Assembly (NCBI RefSeq): GCF_030247195.1
Contig: NC_080672.1
Location: 353,708,413 to 353,772,412, forward strand
DNA from: Topomyia yanbarensis
Lineage: Eukaryota > Arthropoda > Insecta > Diptera > Culicidae
Length of the DNA stretch: 64,000 nt
Direction: 5' to 3'
A program made the translations under genes and the position numbers. Under the pieces are notes generated by a model. It saw only the letters and a program-made list of their open reading frames with translations. It ran no database searches and was not told the origin of the DNA. Shown here in pieces: positions 1 to 9,964 of this stretch (position 1 is its first letter; each line of letters begins with the position of its first letter).

Positions 1-89
1 AAACGCTATAATGGGTCGTTTTAGGCCCACACGATTTTTCAATGTGCTGTACTTTTGAAACCTGCCAGATGGCAGCACCGTGATCGGGT

Positions 90-290
90 GAGTATCCAAG
101 TCAGCCTCACATGTTAGAGGTGAGCACACAAGTAAGCCTCGCATGGCGTGATAGAGGTGATCACAAAAGTAAGCCTCATGTGGAGTGTTAGAGAGTGAAT
201 CAGGGTGTGACAGAGCGAGCATCCAAGTAAGCCTCATACAGGATGTATGAACGCGTGAGTGAGTGAGTATATCAAGTACAGCCATCCCCC
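90..290. repeat. Degenerate short tandem repeat
   Basis: Four to five imperfect units share the core AAGTAAGCCTC (at about 98, 130, 168 and 225, with a looser one near 272). Spacing is irregular, 32-58 bp. No coding potential is seen. The first 90 bases show nothing recognisable. Confidence 0.6.
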
Positions 291-330
291 CAGATGTAAT
301 ACCGAGAGGTAGTCCCTGGGGGAAACAATG

Positions 331-775
331 CACAGTGGTCGGAAACGCCAAAACAGTGAACTTAACTCACTAGAGGCCAAACCATCGAATATATTCACAG
401 GGTGTCTTTGGAGGAATTGTTCGTATGAATATTCCCCACAATCTGATAACAATTGAAAGTAGACATGGCTTACTATGATCGAACTAAAAAAATTAACTTT
501 TTATCTTGCTACAAGTTAGTGTCTTCGACAAAGTTTTAGAAATGCTAAAGAAGAACTTGAGCTTGTAGGACTACAGGTTGTCGATTTATCAGGCGTTTTC
601 TATGGCAACCCCCTTAAATCTAGTTTTTTTAATATAACTTTTTTCATTGTGACTTTTCGTGCTAACTATGTTCTAGGCTAATGTGAAGGTAATAAAACAA
701 CATAATATTGCCGAAGACTGCATGTAAAAATACTCATTTGTTTAAAAGTTATTGAAGACTTTTACATTTTTTTAC
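331..775 (+). mobile_element. CACAGTGG-ended repeat, partial copy
   Basis: The sequence starts CACAGTGGTCGGAAACGCC and stays similar to 17027-17430 for about 400 bp. Shared landmarks are a TTCACTAGAG block, an ACTATGATCGAACTAAAAAA block, a TCTTCGACAAAG block and a CTATGGCAACCCCCTT block. The foldback at 21914-22849 has the same first eight bases and the same order of landmarks, so this is probably a related Transib-like non-autonomous element. No right terminus was found. Confidence 0.5.
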
Positions 776-1687
776 ACCAACTTCAACTATGTATAAGAAA
801 GAAAGGTGCAAACCAAAATGCACGAACAGGCACTTTTTTCACTGTCTAAACTATGCACAATAAAGCTAAGAAGGTTTGGTTCATGGCACTCTAGAACCCT
901 ATGAAAAGGGTAAATTTACTTTATCTTGTTTTTTGACCTTTTCCATACACCCACAATCAAAATTTTTTTGCGTCGTTTCGATTATAGTGGCAGCGCACAG
1001 AGGAGTAACTGGGGTCAAATCCTGGCCAAAATTATTTTCTGCTGCTATTGCTGTTATTATGCCTTAATATGAACTAAAAATAGACAATAGCTAGATTTTG
1101 GATCAATTTGGTATATATTCACCTACCAGTGCAAAGGCCAATTTTCTATATCCTTTCGAATACTAGTAATTTCGAGGAGATCTTTGTGAATACATTTGTT
1201 TTTCTAGTTGTATTAACAAATGATCAATGAAAAAGGTAGAAGGGAAGGGACGACTGTGTAGGTATTCATAGGGATACTTTTTTCCAAACATAGTATTTGG
1301 CCCTACAGTATTTCGGTGTACCTCAAATTAGTAAAAATTTCAATATTTTCAAATCGCTTGGAATTTGTAGATCGGACAAGTACGGAAGAGTTCTTATGTT
1401 TTTTGGATAGCTGGAATCATATATTGTAATTCTGCTTCAGAAACTTTGCCGGATCTCGGCGTTTAATACAACTTTTTTTTCATTCAAGTTTGGAATAAAA
1501 TGTTTAAAAAACGTATTTTTGAAAGTTGGTGCAATGCACAGTAACACCACTATTTTCTATTAATTTTAGGCTGAACTTGAAGTAGTCTTTGTGCTCAACT
1601 ACGTTTGTAATAATATCGTCTTATTTAATACAGTCATTATCACTAGAAAGAGATATTGGATATATGATAAAAATTATTTTAAAAAAA
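776..1687. other. Unassigned AT-rich sequence
   Basis: The text resembles decayed transposon (T-rich runs, scattered short direct repeats). No gene, RNA or clear terminus is visible; ORFs here are short and lack coding character. Confidence 0.4.
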
Positions 1688-2736
1688 ACCTGTTTTAATC
1701 CACCTAGCGGTGCAATTGTGCCTTTCTCATTTCTCTATGGCACGGAGGCTTTTTATGTTCAACATAATTGTGGAAATGTCCATTACATTCTTAGTATACT
1801 TTGCACTTATACACAATGGCATGCCAGCCACGAACTTGATGAGCTACGTGTCGACGGTGAAACACTTGAAACAAAAAAATATCATACTCCATTAGCCTAA
1901 TCAGCATTAGATCAATGTTATCTGCTTGCTAACTCATTTGGTCATGCGGGGGTGGGTATGTGAGGAGGGCGAAAGTCCCATGAACGAACGACTCCCCAGC
2001 TTAAATTGGTATGCTTCGTGATATAGTGGTGGTTTAAAGATGATGGGGATGAAAGGGAGGGGTATGAGGGCTGGATGGGGTGGTGGTCTGAGGGGTGATT
2101 TAAGGAGATTTTTAAAGGAGGGGCGCGAACAGTAGAGGGGGGTTGTAACCCCTCTCCGTAAACCATCACCTACGCCCCTGTTAAAATCCAGAAACCTTAT
2201 GAGAGTCGAAAAAAATTAGGTTGACGTTTTTCAGAGTGATTGCATAACCTTTCTATATGAGAAAGGCAAAAATGTGCCAAAATCCAAAAAAGTGAATTGT
2301 CGTCAAATTTATTATCGAGTTTGCATCAAATCTCGACGTTTCATGCACCTTGAACACATTTAGCATCAAAAATAAAAATTCTATTTTTAATTTTTCCTAT
2401 AGTTTATATGAGAAATTTCTGTGTGGCCGCACTCTGAAACCCGTAATTCCGGAACCAGTATTCCGTTCGATCCAAAATTCAATAGCAGCCGATGGGAAGG
2501 TTGCACCTTTCATTTGAGACTAAGTTTGGACAAATCGATCCAGCCATCTCTGAGAAAAATGAGTGACATTATTTGACACATACGCACATACATACACACA
2601 CATACACACACATACAGACTTTTTCCGATCTCGACGAACTGAGTCGAATGGGATATGACACTCGGCCCTCCGGGCCGGGATTAGGTTGACGTTTTTCAGA
2701 GTGATTGTATAACCTTTCTATATGAGAAAGGCAAAA
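1688..2736 (+). repeat. Composite interspersed repeat, copy 1
   Basis: The 5' end reads AAAACCTGTTTTAATCCACC and continues with GTGCAATTGTGCCTTTCTCA. The 3' end ATATGAGAAAGGCAAAA is preceded by a CCTTTCT...AGAAAGG hairpin. Before it come a CA/TACA microsatellite (about 2577-2615), a block with GACGAACTGAGTCGAATGG, and CGGCCCTCCGGGCC. A second, internal 3'-end motif lies at about 2216-2272, so this copy carries an extra 3' unit compared with the inverted copy at 29412-30310. A C/G-rich central part (1950-2170) is shared with that copy. No protein is encoded. Confidence 0.8.
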
Positions 2737-3454
2737 AGATGGGACAAAATCTATTTGAGACCTTAGGTGTCATTTTAGAGCCAGCCTTTCTTCGTAGCAT
2801 ATGTTTACAATGTTATTCTGCAACTTTTTCAATAAAATATTTTTTGGTTGGACTAAATAATTTTTAGAAGGTCGATGTTTTCGACAAAGTTGTAGAATAT
2901 TATGTTTTGAATAACTTCTTCTAACATACCACAGACATCAGACCTCATTTTTGAGGCAAAATTGTTGTTTTTCATAATTATGACCTAAAAATCAGTTTTT
3001 CGACTTTTCCATGCTGAAAACTTGAATTAATTAATTTAAAATGTTCTCCAAACTTGCAGGCCAAAATCAACATTTTGGCTGCTAAAACTATTTTTCATAT
3101 AAATTTGATCTATTTTCATCAAAGATTTCTGTTTTTTGTGCACTTTTGTGCAGCCAAACTTTGGCTATTCCGATACTCTATTATTCCTAGAATAAATTTA
3201 ATATTGCATAGAAACAGGATACAGTTGGACGCATTGTTTGGGCGACTATTCATGTACGACGATTTATAACGTAAAATGTGTTTATATCATTTTTAATTTA
3301 TATACATTATTAGCTATTAACAAAATGTTATATTTTACACCATAGAACACATTGAGTTGATAATTTACGGTTACAATATGGATAAGCGAAAAAAAATAAA
3401 TTTTGAAGTAGTAGTGATTTGTTATACTTTCGAGTATATAGTTCGATTTTTGAG
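2737..3454. other. Unassigned AT-rich repeat-like sequence
   Basis: Contains a TTTTCGACAAAGTTGTAGAA block like those in the CACAGTGG elements, suggesting decayed element DNA. No gene is seen. Confidence 0.35.
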
Positions 3455-4825
3455 TAGGGGTGACCGGGGCTGGTTGGCCGAAGGGGCAGGTTGGCCGAGT
3501 GCCTTTTATGAAAAGGCTATTGTGCGCAGTAGCGACATCTATAGTGATTTTTGTGGTGTATTAGGTCACCAATGTACCGACGTAATTTCAGGTGTTTTGG
3601 TGCTGTCGTTTGTACAGGAGCACGTTTGTTCTTTTTTCGGCACTGGTGAGTAAATTTCTGTTTCTGAAAAATAATATGTGTAACGCGAATCAATTTACAT
3701 CCGATTTCCAATAACTTGGTACTGCTGGAAAGGGTATTCAAAACCCAACAATGTGGTATAACGGTTACCAGTATAACCTGATATTTGTTTCTGAAAATCG
3801 TGATTGTTCTCGAAAATATACATTGGGGTAGGTTGGCCGAGTTCTGTGCGGGGCTGGTTGGCCGAGTTGTAAATTTAGTGTAGAGTAATGTGCACTTTGA
3901 TATTTGTGAAATGCCAACCTTTTTCAAAGCAAAATTTTATATTATGCTAATATTGATGATTATAAGGAAAAATATACAATAAGTAATAAAAATAATTTAA
4001 AATTTTTACCAAATAGCAAAAAGAGATTAGAATCATTAAAAGTCGGAAATTGTTTGTAAAAAGTTGATTCCGATATTTTATGAATTAAATGCCAAGCTGG
4101 TTTCAGAGTCGTTGGCGTGGACCCCTTCAATCCTGAAATTTTTCCTCCTGAGGAGTTTCTGGCAGGATTTGTCACAAATCGACCCAAACCCGAACAAAAC
4201 TCGTCCATTAGCATAAAATCTGCTGCAGATGTAAGCCTCTCTGAAGACGTCAAACCTCTTCCCAAGGCGAGTGCACGATCTGATTCGAAGAAATGGCAAG
4301 GTCATAAACGCCGATCGACTCAAATTTTAACCGATTCCCCAATAAAAGCTGTATTGGAGGAGCAGAAAAATTAAATCAAACGTGACCGTACGCTGGCGGA
4401 GGAAAAAATTAGCGAAAGCTGGTGAAAAGTTCACTAAAGCTGCCAAAACTAAGTTCAAAGAGGTTAAAAAGACTAAAAAGTAAAAAGTGGATTTTATTTA
4501 TAGGAAAAAACGATGTTTTTTTGAATTAAAAATTTTCCACTAATACATTTGACGTGTTTAACTTATGCTATATTTCACCCTAAGGAGGAAAATTTGGTAT
4601 TTTACCAACTCGGCCAACCTACCCCAGCCACGAGGTTGGTTGGCCGATTTTTCTTTCCGTATTTGTTTGCTAATAACTTTTTCCCTGATTTTTTTTTCAT
4701 TAATGAAAAAAATTACATATGTGCTCAAGGGTTGTATCTTCATGACAACACAAACCGGTTTTCAAAAAGTCTAACCAGAATGAGTACAGAAATGCTGAAA
4801 GCAAAACTCGGCCAACCAGCCCCTA
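3455..4825 (+). mobile_element. pogo-like deletion derivative with reiterated GGTTGGCCGAG word
   Basis: The element is bounded by TA on both sides. The left end is TAGGGGTGACCGGGGCTGG and the right end, read inverted, TAGGGGCTGGTTGGCCGAG. The word GGTTGGCCGA(G) occurs near 3472, 3490, 3832 and 3855 forward, and inverted near 4610, 4637 and 4809. Inside lies a remnant of a pogo/Tigger-type transposase C-terminus (next entry), which fits TA target duplication by the Tc1/mariner superfamily. The catalytic part is gone, so the copy is non-autonomous. Confidence 0.7.
4117..4374 (+). pseudogene. pogo/Tigger-type transposase C-terminal remnant
   Basis: The 85-residue frame begins DPFNPEIFPPEEFLAGFVT and continues with TNRPKPEQ, then SEDVKPLPKA and ILTDSPIKAVLEE. 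This order (PFNP.IF..E.F, VT.RP, lPKA, ILTD.P.K..LEE) is what I know from the tail of DDE transposases of the pogo/Tigger/jerky group, after the catalytic domain. The reading extends upstream in frame as GFRVVG without a methionine, so the ATG is fortuitous. Downstream the frame ends at a stop, with lysine-rich text continuing. There is no DDE catalytic core and no DNA-binding domain. It was recognised by pattern memory, not by a search. Confidence 0.65.
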
Positions 4826-4996
4826 CAAAATATACAAAAATCCAAAAAATTTGTTTACCTTATTTTGGCGTATGAAGTATTTATTTGTTATACAACAAAT
4901 AAATCTTAGATTTTAGACTAGTAAATTCCAAGCGAGTTATTATTTTTCTTTAGAGTTGGATGTGCCAAATAGATTTTTAAGAGCTTGCTTATTTTA

Positions 4997-6305
4997 AAAA
5001 CCTGTTTTAATCCACCTAGTGGTGCAATTGTGCCTTTCTTAATCATAAACACGAGAATTGTTTCGTTGTTAATGTTCATTAAAAGCTTTCAAATGTATAT
5101 ATTACATTTTTATTATACACGACATGACAACTATATACAAGAAAAGAAATCATTATTCGAGTTCTAAAAATTTGTAAAAGAAAAAACAGCCACGGTAATA
5201 TTAAATTGATAAAAGGTGCGAAATCGGCAGTCCCAAAAAGTCGATCTTTATAAAAAAATATTTCGGGATAACATAAAATCTCCACGTTCCGTGCATTCTA
5301 AAAATGTTTGGCATCAAAAATACGATTTCGATTTCTAAAATTTCTTGGGGTCCCATTGAAAAAAATTTGAGTTCCGGGGAATTTCATATGTGACCGGACG
5401 GTTTAGTCTATATTTCCGGAACCATATAAGCGATTCGTACAAAATTTTATAGACATATGTGGGGATATTATAGCTATCATTTGGAACTAAGTTTGTAAAA
5501 ATCGGCCCAACCATAATTTTGAAAGATGGTCACTTTTCCCGAGCACTTTCGGAACCGTTGGCCGTCGGTGACCTAGAACTGCAAATTTAAGTTGTTTTAG
5601 AGACATTTTAGCGAAATTTTTACCTTTTTTGCTGCCATCGGAATATCGGTTTGAATCAGAATTTGCTCTATGATCGCACGCCAAAACCCGTAACTCCGTA
5701 ATAGCCATTTACAGGGGAATAACACCTTTCATTTCAGACTAAGTTTGGTTGAATCGGTCTAGCCATCTCTGAGAAACCGATGTGACTGTTATTTTGAACT
5801 TAGATACTTCCGCCGTGGCTTCCGGAACCGATGATGGTGGCTAATGTGGTCAATGAAACTTTGAATGGCTGTTAGTGACCTAATACTACAAACCGAAGTA
5901 GTTATGGTTACATTTTGGAAAAAAAATCACCTTTATACATACATTAATTAAAATCGACATTTTCTGCGTAATTTTACTCATCACCCTGTAATTCCGGAAC
6001 CGGAAGTCGGATCCATTAGAAATTCAACATCAGCCTATGGGAATGTTGTACCTTTCATTTGAGACTAAGTTTGTCAAAATCGTTTCTGCCATCTCTGAGA
6101 AAAATGAGTCACATTTTTGGTCACACACACAGACGCACATACATACATACACACACACATACATACATACACACATACATACACACGCACAGACATTTGC
6201 CGAACTCGACGAACTGAATCGAATGGTGCATGTCACTCGGCCCTCCGGACCTCCATTAAAAGTCGGTTTCAGAGCAATTGCAATACCTTCCTACTGAGAA
6301 AGTCA
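4997..6305 (+). repeat. Composite interspersed repeat, copy 2
   Basis: The 5' end AAACCTGTTTTAATCCACC lies at about 4998 and a diverged 3' end GAGAAAGTCAAAA near 6297. Several degenerate modules follow one another, each with CCGGAACC, AATTCAACA/TAGCAGCC, TTTCATTTGAGACTAAGTTTG and GCCATCTCTGAGAAA. An (ACATACAC)n microsatellite is at about 6120-6190. ORFs of 68-151 aa across it are threonine/histidine-rich read-through of the microsatellite, not genes. Confidence 0.75.
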
Positions 6306-6979
6306 AAAAAAAATTTTTGCTCGATTATGCATAAATTTCAAAGTATGAATGTAAACTTTGAAGTTGAAATCGGAAAAATAACGGAAGATATAATTCTAGA
6401 ATTCCAAAGTGCGCGACAATGCCTCGCTAACACCTTAAAAGTTCATGCAAGCAAGTTTCTAATTTTTAAACCGATTTTGATGATGAACGTAACGTTTGAT
6501 GATGAACGATGTAAACGAAACTTCAGGGAAATGGAAAGTGGCTTGTCCAATAGGTTAGTGTTTAATGTTTAGTTTTAAGTGTTTAGTGTCCAGTGTTTAA
6601 TGTGTATTGTACTACTATTTATGATTTATAGTTTGAATTTTGTTCATATTTTGGATGTCATCATTTACCCAAGAAATCTGGGAGCACTGCACTCTTCCGG
6701 GATTCAAGCAGAATCCTTTACCCATTGGAGATGAACAATCTACACTTGGCGACGTCCGAATACTTCAGTTGGCTTCAAGGACAAAGAGTGAAGGATGAAA
6801 ACTTAGGGCAAATAAGTGCATACAAGACACTGCTTTATAGAAGAGATGGTAGGTAGTAATGAGAATGTATAAAAAACCATACTGAATGAAAAATACCGAG
6901 TAAAAGCCTGTCTCATGTAAGCAAAAAAAAATCACCCATGCATACTTTCTTGCATAAGACAAAGCAGGCTGGTCGGATT
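6306..6979. other. Unassigned sequence
   Basis: AT-rich, with no clear gene, repeat terminus or RNA. Confidence 0.35.
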
Positions 6980-7029
6980 TTCAAAGCTTCAAGAAGTTCA
7001 CTGAACACCAGCAGCCCGGAGGTAAAACA

Positions 7030-7221
7030 ATGGAACCCCTTTCGACGTCGCCGTTGAAGCCAGCCAGCACACAAAAAAACGGTCCGTCGGAACAAATGAC
7101 GAAAAAATTGAAAATCACGAACGTGCTGGAATTCTATGATGATTTCACTTACTCCCCCTACCGTATGCGGAATCACAGCTACGGGAAGGTCGGTCGGTAT
7201 CAAACATACAAACTAAGCTGA
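7030..7221 (+). CDS. Hypothetical small protein or first coding exon
   Basis: A 63-codon ORF starts at an ATG in good context (AAACAATGG). Its base composition is more gene-like than the flanks, and it lies in a stretch without recognised repeats. The product is basic and hydrophilic; it starts MEPLSTSPLK and has a more structured-looking part, NVLEFYDDFTYSPYRMRN. I see no signal peptide, membrane segment or familiar domain. The sequence AAG|GTCGGT near 7188 could be a weak splice donor, so this may be an N-terminal exon rather than a complete gene. The 96-aa minus-strand frame over it looks like a shadow. Function unknown. Confidence 0.35.
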   Translation: MEPLSTSPLKPASTQKNGPSEQMTKKLKITNVLEFYDDFTYSPYRMRNHSYGKVGRYQTYKLS

Positions 7222-7262
7222 CTGGCTTGTTGGAGTGGTTTGGGGCGCGTAGATGCAATTCA

Positions 7263-7315
7263 GACGTCGACGTCGTTGTCGTCGTCGTCGTCGCCATCAT
7301 CGTCGTCCTCTAAGT
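7263..7315. repeat. GTC/CGT trinucleotide repeat
   Basis: Interrupted (CGT)n tract, about 17 units, with CCATCATCG interruptions. The flanking 7222-7262 and 7316-8040 hold no gene I can support. Confidence 0.75.
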
Positions 7316-8039
7316 AATCTTCTCATGTCACACAATACGCCACAGCTCATACAGCACTCGAGCGTGAGGGCTGAGAGGGATTTTCCTGGCTCTCGACGAC
7401 GATGAGTGGCACACCGGAGAAGATGAATACTTGAGCCTGTGGCATTTTGCCACAAGAGGGCAGGATCCTTGCGAAGGATTTTCAAAAATTGCACGTATTT
7501 GTTACATTGGATGGGCTCAGGATGTCACGTTCCTGCCAGTACTCGCTATTCCACATGTCGGGGTCATTGTGGTCGTTAAATTTTTTTATTTGCTTCAAAT
7601 TTACTTAAAATATAAACTGTGAAATTCAACTTATAATACTAGCTACGAGAAAAACAATTCTGGTCTCTACATTGTTTTGATATCAAAAACTTGCACGAAT
7701 CGATCTAAGGCAAAGGTCAACGCCTTCCCAGTGCCGTGTTCTATGGAAATCAACTAGACACCGGGAAACGGATTGCGTTATATGATAAGAAAGTTTCGAA
7801 AGAAACATACCGAGTTACACTTCAATTCCACAGCAAAGCTCAAACCTTGTACCGAAACAAGTGGAAAACCTCCCGCCCCGGCTGGCCATCATCGCAAAAG
7901 AAAACATGTTGAAAATCGATTCCGGCACAAGTTACGACACCAGCTGCTAGTCGAAATATTTCTGATCGTTCCCGTTTTTCCTCGGCGACTGTTGATGGTT
8001 GATGATTTTGGAAAACCGAAAAAAATCAGGTCACTCACC

Positions 8040-8340
8040 AGGGTAACTCAACACTTCTGGGACAGCCAGCCAGTTTAGGAAACGACTTTGGCATTTCACA
8101 CAATCCTGGAACAGACAGACGCGACTCCGCCGTGACTCGAACTGCATAACTTTACACCTTTTGCCACGTTCCGCTTCGACCCGTCCCGGTCGGTCCCAGT
8201 CCAAGGCTGACGCGGCGAACCGGCACTGGGACCGGTAAAAGTTGAACACTTTCCCGCCCGATTTGAAGCGTTCGCTAGCCAGTTCACCCGGCTCGGTGAG
8301 ATAGAGGAAGAGCGTATAAACGCATTTAGACGTCAAAAAG
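8040..8340 (-). other. Candidate 5' exon with strong splice donor
   Basis: On the minus strand this relatively GC-rich, non-repetitive stretch ends in TACCCTG|GTGAGTGA, a near-consensus donor. An ORF of about 100 codons runs through it but reads like unselected sequence, so a noncoding first exon is as likely as a coding one. No TATA box is obvious upstream. It could be chance. Confidence 0.25.
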
Positions 8341-9160
8341 TTAGTTTCCGGAGGGAAAATTCAGTTTCCGGTCGTTATTTCATTTTATTCTACATTTTCA
8401 TGTTACATTTTTTTTTCTAAATGAACGATTGCCACTCTGCGATGGTTATATTTATTCTGTACTCTGTCTGCGAATGAGTGGCTGGGAAGGTACAATTTTT
8501 TAAATCGGTTTAAACTTCGGTGATAGTTTGGTAGAAAGGTAGATTTTCACATCGTAAATCACAGGATGAAACATTCGATTGGAATTTACAGCGTACCTGC
8601 ATGCTGAACATTTTTATTCTGAAAGGTTGGGTTATTGTTTTGTAATTTACTTTCATAACACTATGAAAAAAAACTATCAATCAACTCATGCATGGAAGTC
8701 GTATAATTATGTAAAATAAATCATGTCGTGTTAAGTTTATGCTATGCAGCTGCTACTATGTAATTAAATATTAAATTAGAATATGGATTGAACATGGTAG
8801 ATTTTTTTACAATTCTTTTATTCGACGCGGTTCAATACTAGCTCGCGGGAGCCGTGGGTCTTTATTATATTTATAAGATGTCACTGTCCGTCCGATTTCG
8901 TGAGCGCCATTTCACATTGAAACTTTCCATCGCGGTGGGGAATCATTTGTTTCTTTAACAATTTTATCTTTGGTTTCAGTTTTGGTACTTTTATATTGTA
9001 TGCCTTGTCTGAAGAACAGAAGAAACTGTTACTTTAGTTATAGCCGCAGTGAGCTATCGAAATGAGTGAGTCGAAGAAGCAAGAATTGGTGATCCGGTCA
9101 AACAGGGAGGCTTTTTTTATTCATTTCGTTAGCTTGGCGGTGCCAAATTCTTTTGTTTTT
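8341..9160. other. Unassigned sequence
   Basis: AT-rich with a short GC-richer patch at 8815-8950. No gene or terminus recognised. Confidence 0.35.
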
Positions 9161-9164
9161 ACAT

Positions 9165-9560
9165 TTTGGATATCTTAAAACTAGGAGGTTACAATGCTGA
9201 AATATTTTTTTATAGAAGAAAAGAAAGTTTACAGCTATCTTAAGACTAGAAATAAGATTCAATATACAAGAGAGGGCCAAAAGATTTTTTTATGAAAAAT
9301 TTTAAAACAAGGGATTCAGTTTGATATACAAGGGGGGGGAGTAATAGTATTTTACGAAATATTTTACAGTTATCTTAAAACTAACAATATAGTTTAGTAC
9401 ACAAAAGGGGGAACAAATATTTATGAGAAATTTCACAGATATCTTGAAACTAGGGATACAATTCTATTTACAAGATGGAGGACAAGAGTTTCAAAAAAGA
9501 GTAAAAATTATAGCTATCTTAAAACTAGGAGTACAGAATACTAATTTGATTTTTTTAACG
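9165..9560. repeat. Diverged tandem repeat, about 63-75 bp period
   Basis: About six units share TATCTTAAAACTAG..ATA and a following AATATACAAGAGGGGG-type block. Unit starts are near 9171, 9234, 9300, 9371, 9440 and 9515. The array lies just beyond the 3' side of the minus-strand retrotransposon at 9720-13450 and may be that element's variable tail or an independent minisatellite. Confidence 0.55.
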
Positions 9561-9964
9561 AAAACTTATGCTTGGTCAAGATATTCAGAGGGTGGCTTAT
9601 TTCCGCATCAGTGTAGCAGCAGTTGTATCAAGGACAGGGGAGAGAAAGCGTATGGTGACAGGGAAAGAAGAGCAAAACTTGCAACTTTCGCTCGAACCGT
9701 GGGGGGGGGGGGGGGTAGGGGGATCAGCGAAACGAATTTGCGCCTCAGTCTAGTAAGTCGTCGAGTATCGGATTGGCGGATGGTATTCTTTGGACCCGCG
9801 GGGAATCCTTCAAAAGTCATCGGACCTCGAGTCGATCTCGCTTCAGTTTCCTTCTATGCAGGCGTAGTGGTAAGGGCGACGGCGGTTACATAGTGGCACT
9901 CTGGAGCTGATCGGTTCCACAAGGCAGAAGGAAACTCTAAAAACGAGAAATAAAAAGAGAGGGG
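9561..9964 (-). other. Probable 3' UTR of the LINE at 9965-13450
   Basis: This follows the ORF2 stop on the minus strand. It has moderate GC and contains an interrupted G tract on the plus strand (about 9700-9720). I assign it by position only; no poly(A) end was identified. Confidence 0.35.

Noticed and set aside
331..760. Complete Transib-like element with both ends
   Set aside because: Only the left CACAGTGG end was found; no matching right terminus or 5-bp duplication could be identified.
6037..6572. ORFs of 68-151 aa rich in Thr/His/Tyr
   Set aside because: They are read-through of the CA/TACA microsatellite in composite copy 2.
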